A stretch of 5,280 bases of DNA, taken from assembly GCA_030608985.1 (NCBI GenBank), contig JAUWDC010000121.1, positions 1 through 5,280 of the forward strand, given 5' to 3'. This stretch comes from Desulfobia sp. (lineage in GTDB: Bacteria; Desulfobacterota; Desulfobulbia; Desulfobulbales; SURF-16). This document shows positions 4,393 through 5,280 of the stretch, in pieces. The notes beneath the pieces were generated by a model. The model was not told the origin of the DNA and searched no databases. It worked only from the letters and a program-made list of their open reading frames with translations. Made by a program: the position numbers and the translations under genes. How positions within the stretch are numbered: position 1 is the stretch's first letter; each line of letters begins with the position of its first letter.

Positions 4393-5280
4393 ATGGAACC
4401 ATTCTTTGCTCCGCTCATTGTCCGCTCGTATTATTCTCTTCTGCAGGGTACCGGTTCACCGGCGGAACTCTGCCGTCATGCATCCAAGCTCGGCTACACA
4501 CATCTTGCCCTGACCGACCGCAACAACCTCTATGGACTCTGGCCATTTCTTCATGCCTGCCGCCGGGAAAAAATTATCCCACTGATCGGAGCGGAAATAA
4601 CCGAACCGGAATCAGGAAAAAGCGCGGTCTGCCTGACAAGAAACGAAATTGGCTATACACACCTCTGCCGCATCATTACCAACCGCCACTGTGAAACGAA
4701 TTTTCAGCTTCGTGAAGGTATAGGATGCCATGGCAAGGGCCTTGTTATCCTGAGCAGCGACATTGACTTGCTTCTCTCCTGGAAAAATGCCGGCCTGGAG
4801 ATTGCCGCCAACTTGGGCAGAAAACCGACAGCAGCCTCAAGAATACTTTACAAGCAGGCCAGCCAGCACAACATCCCTGCTGTTGCCACTCCTGACAGTA
4901 TGCTGAACGAAGCCGAAGATTACTCCCTGCACCTGTTATTAAGGGCCATTGCCGGCAAGACAACCCTCTCGCGACAGAGCCATGGTGAATTCGTTTCCTC
5001 CGACTTTTATCTCCATCCACCCGGTCATTACCAGCATATATTTTCTCACTGGCAGAACTGTATAAAATCCACCATGGATATCGCCCATAAATGCCAATTC
5101 CATGGCCCAAATTTCGGCATTGTGCTCCCCCCCTATCAGCACAAAGAAGGATTAACAGCCCTCCAGACCTTAACCAAGGCGGCATACAAAGGTGCCCGGC
5201 ACCGATACGCCGACAACCTTCCAAGTGCCGTTGTCTCCCGCCTGGAACATGAACTCCGGATCATTTCCCAAATGGGTTTT
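4393..5280 (+). CDS. dnaE2: Error-prone DNA polymerase III alpha, DnaE2/ImuC type, N-terminal part (3' end outside window)
   Basis: 296 codons of a C-family polymerase are visible, open to the window edge. The PHP domain comes first: APLIVRSYYSLLQGTGSPAELCRHASKLGYTHLALTDRNNLYGL corresponds to the DnaE HxHSxYSxLDG...ALTDH region, followed by PLIGAEIT; the piece ends with RLEHELRIISQMGF, the DnaE motif that begins the palm region. DnaE2 performs error-prone lesion bypass with ImuB. The PHP metal site is degenerate: HxH became Ile9-x-Arg11, the His after Asp42 is Arg43, and the NDxH position reads PDSM (Met170), while Glu68 remains. PHP-based proofreading is therefore unlikely. Polymerase catalytic Asp residues lie beyond the window, so activity cannot be judged. 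The ATG at 4393 is the only reasonable start: the dehydrogenase stop lies upstream in the same frame. The ribosome site is weak (AAGGG 4373-4377, 15 bases away). The DnaE2 rather than DnaE1 call rests mostly on the neighbours. Confidence 0.85.
   Translation, partial: MEPFFAPLIVRSYYSLLQGTGSPAELCRHASKLGYTHLALTDRNNLYGLWPFLHACRREKIIPLIGAEITEPESGKSAVCLTRNEIGYTHLCRIITNRHCETNFQLREGIGCHGKGLVILSSDIDLLLSWKNAGLEIAANLGRKPTAASRILYKQASQHNIPAVATPDSMLNEAEDYSLHLLLRAIAGKTTLSRQSHGEFVSSDFYLHPPGHYQHIFSHWQNCIKSTMDIAHKCQFHGPNFGIVLPPYQHKEGLTALQTLTKAAYKGARHRYADNLPSAVVSRLEHELRIISQMGF

Noticed and set aside
4745..5224. 159-codon open frame on the minus strand within the dnaE2 region
   Set aside because: It lies antisense to a frame with clear DnaE family motifs; its product is rich in Cys, Arg and Trp and shows no domain pattern.
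1..5280. tRNA or rRNA genes, CRISPR arrays, insertion sequences or attachment sites
   Set aside because: No cloverleaf, no regularly spaced repeats, no transposase or integrase frames and no long terminal repeats were seen on either strand.

Overview
The window looks like an accessory-to-core junction of a Gram-negative bacterial chromosome. Codon use, the moderate base composition and the gene styles (a stand-alone double-ACT protein, a zinc-ribbon PilZ-like protein, a LexA with an atypical recognition helix) are most reminiscent of Desulfobacterota, perhaps Desulfobulbales. That placement is an inference from protein style, not a proven assignment. Every gene I can support lies on the plus strand.

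Left part (1-1321). The window opens inside the last third of a TsaB-like gene of the tRNA t6A pathway. A 124-base gap follows, holding a plausible sigma-70 promoter. Next come a small tandem-ACT protein (422-838) and, 24 bases later, a small protein with a Cys4 zinc ribbon followed by a beta-barrel that resembles PilZ but lacks the c-di-GMP motifs (863-1321). These two probably share a transcript.

Right part (1322-5280). A 125-base gap carries a strong promoter, with a perfect TTGACA -35 and an extended -10. A perfect 7+7 inverted repeat (AAATGTA-N7-TACATTT) overlaps it and is the natural candidate for a LexA operator. Downstream are four tightly spaced genes: lexA (1447-2082), a Y-family polymerase homologue with a degenerate active site, i.e. 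ImuB-like (2086-3258), an iron-containing alcohol dehydrogenase (3271-4374), and the N-terminal third or so of an error-prone DnaE2/ImuC-type replicative polymerase (4393 to beyond the window). The gaps are 3, 12 and 18 bases.

This reads as a LexA-controlled mutagenesis (mutasome) cassette in a non-standard form. The usual imuA gene is not between lexA and imuB, and a metabolic dehydrogenase with all four metal ligands sits between imuB and dnaE2. In the canonical system ImuB is a non-catalytic adaptor that bridges the sliding clamp and DnaE2, which makes the translesion step. The sequence here fits that division of labour: the ImuB-like protein has lost its catalytic carboxylates but keeps a clamp-binding motif (QAFLF), and the DnaE2 PHP domain has lost most of its metal ligands, so PHP-based proofreading is unlikely. 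The dehydrogenase in the operon is the part with no obvious explanation.
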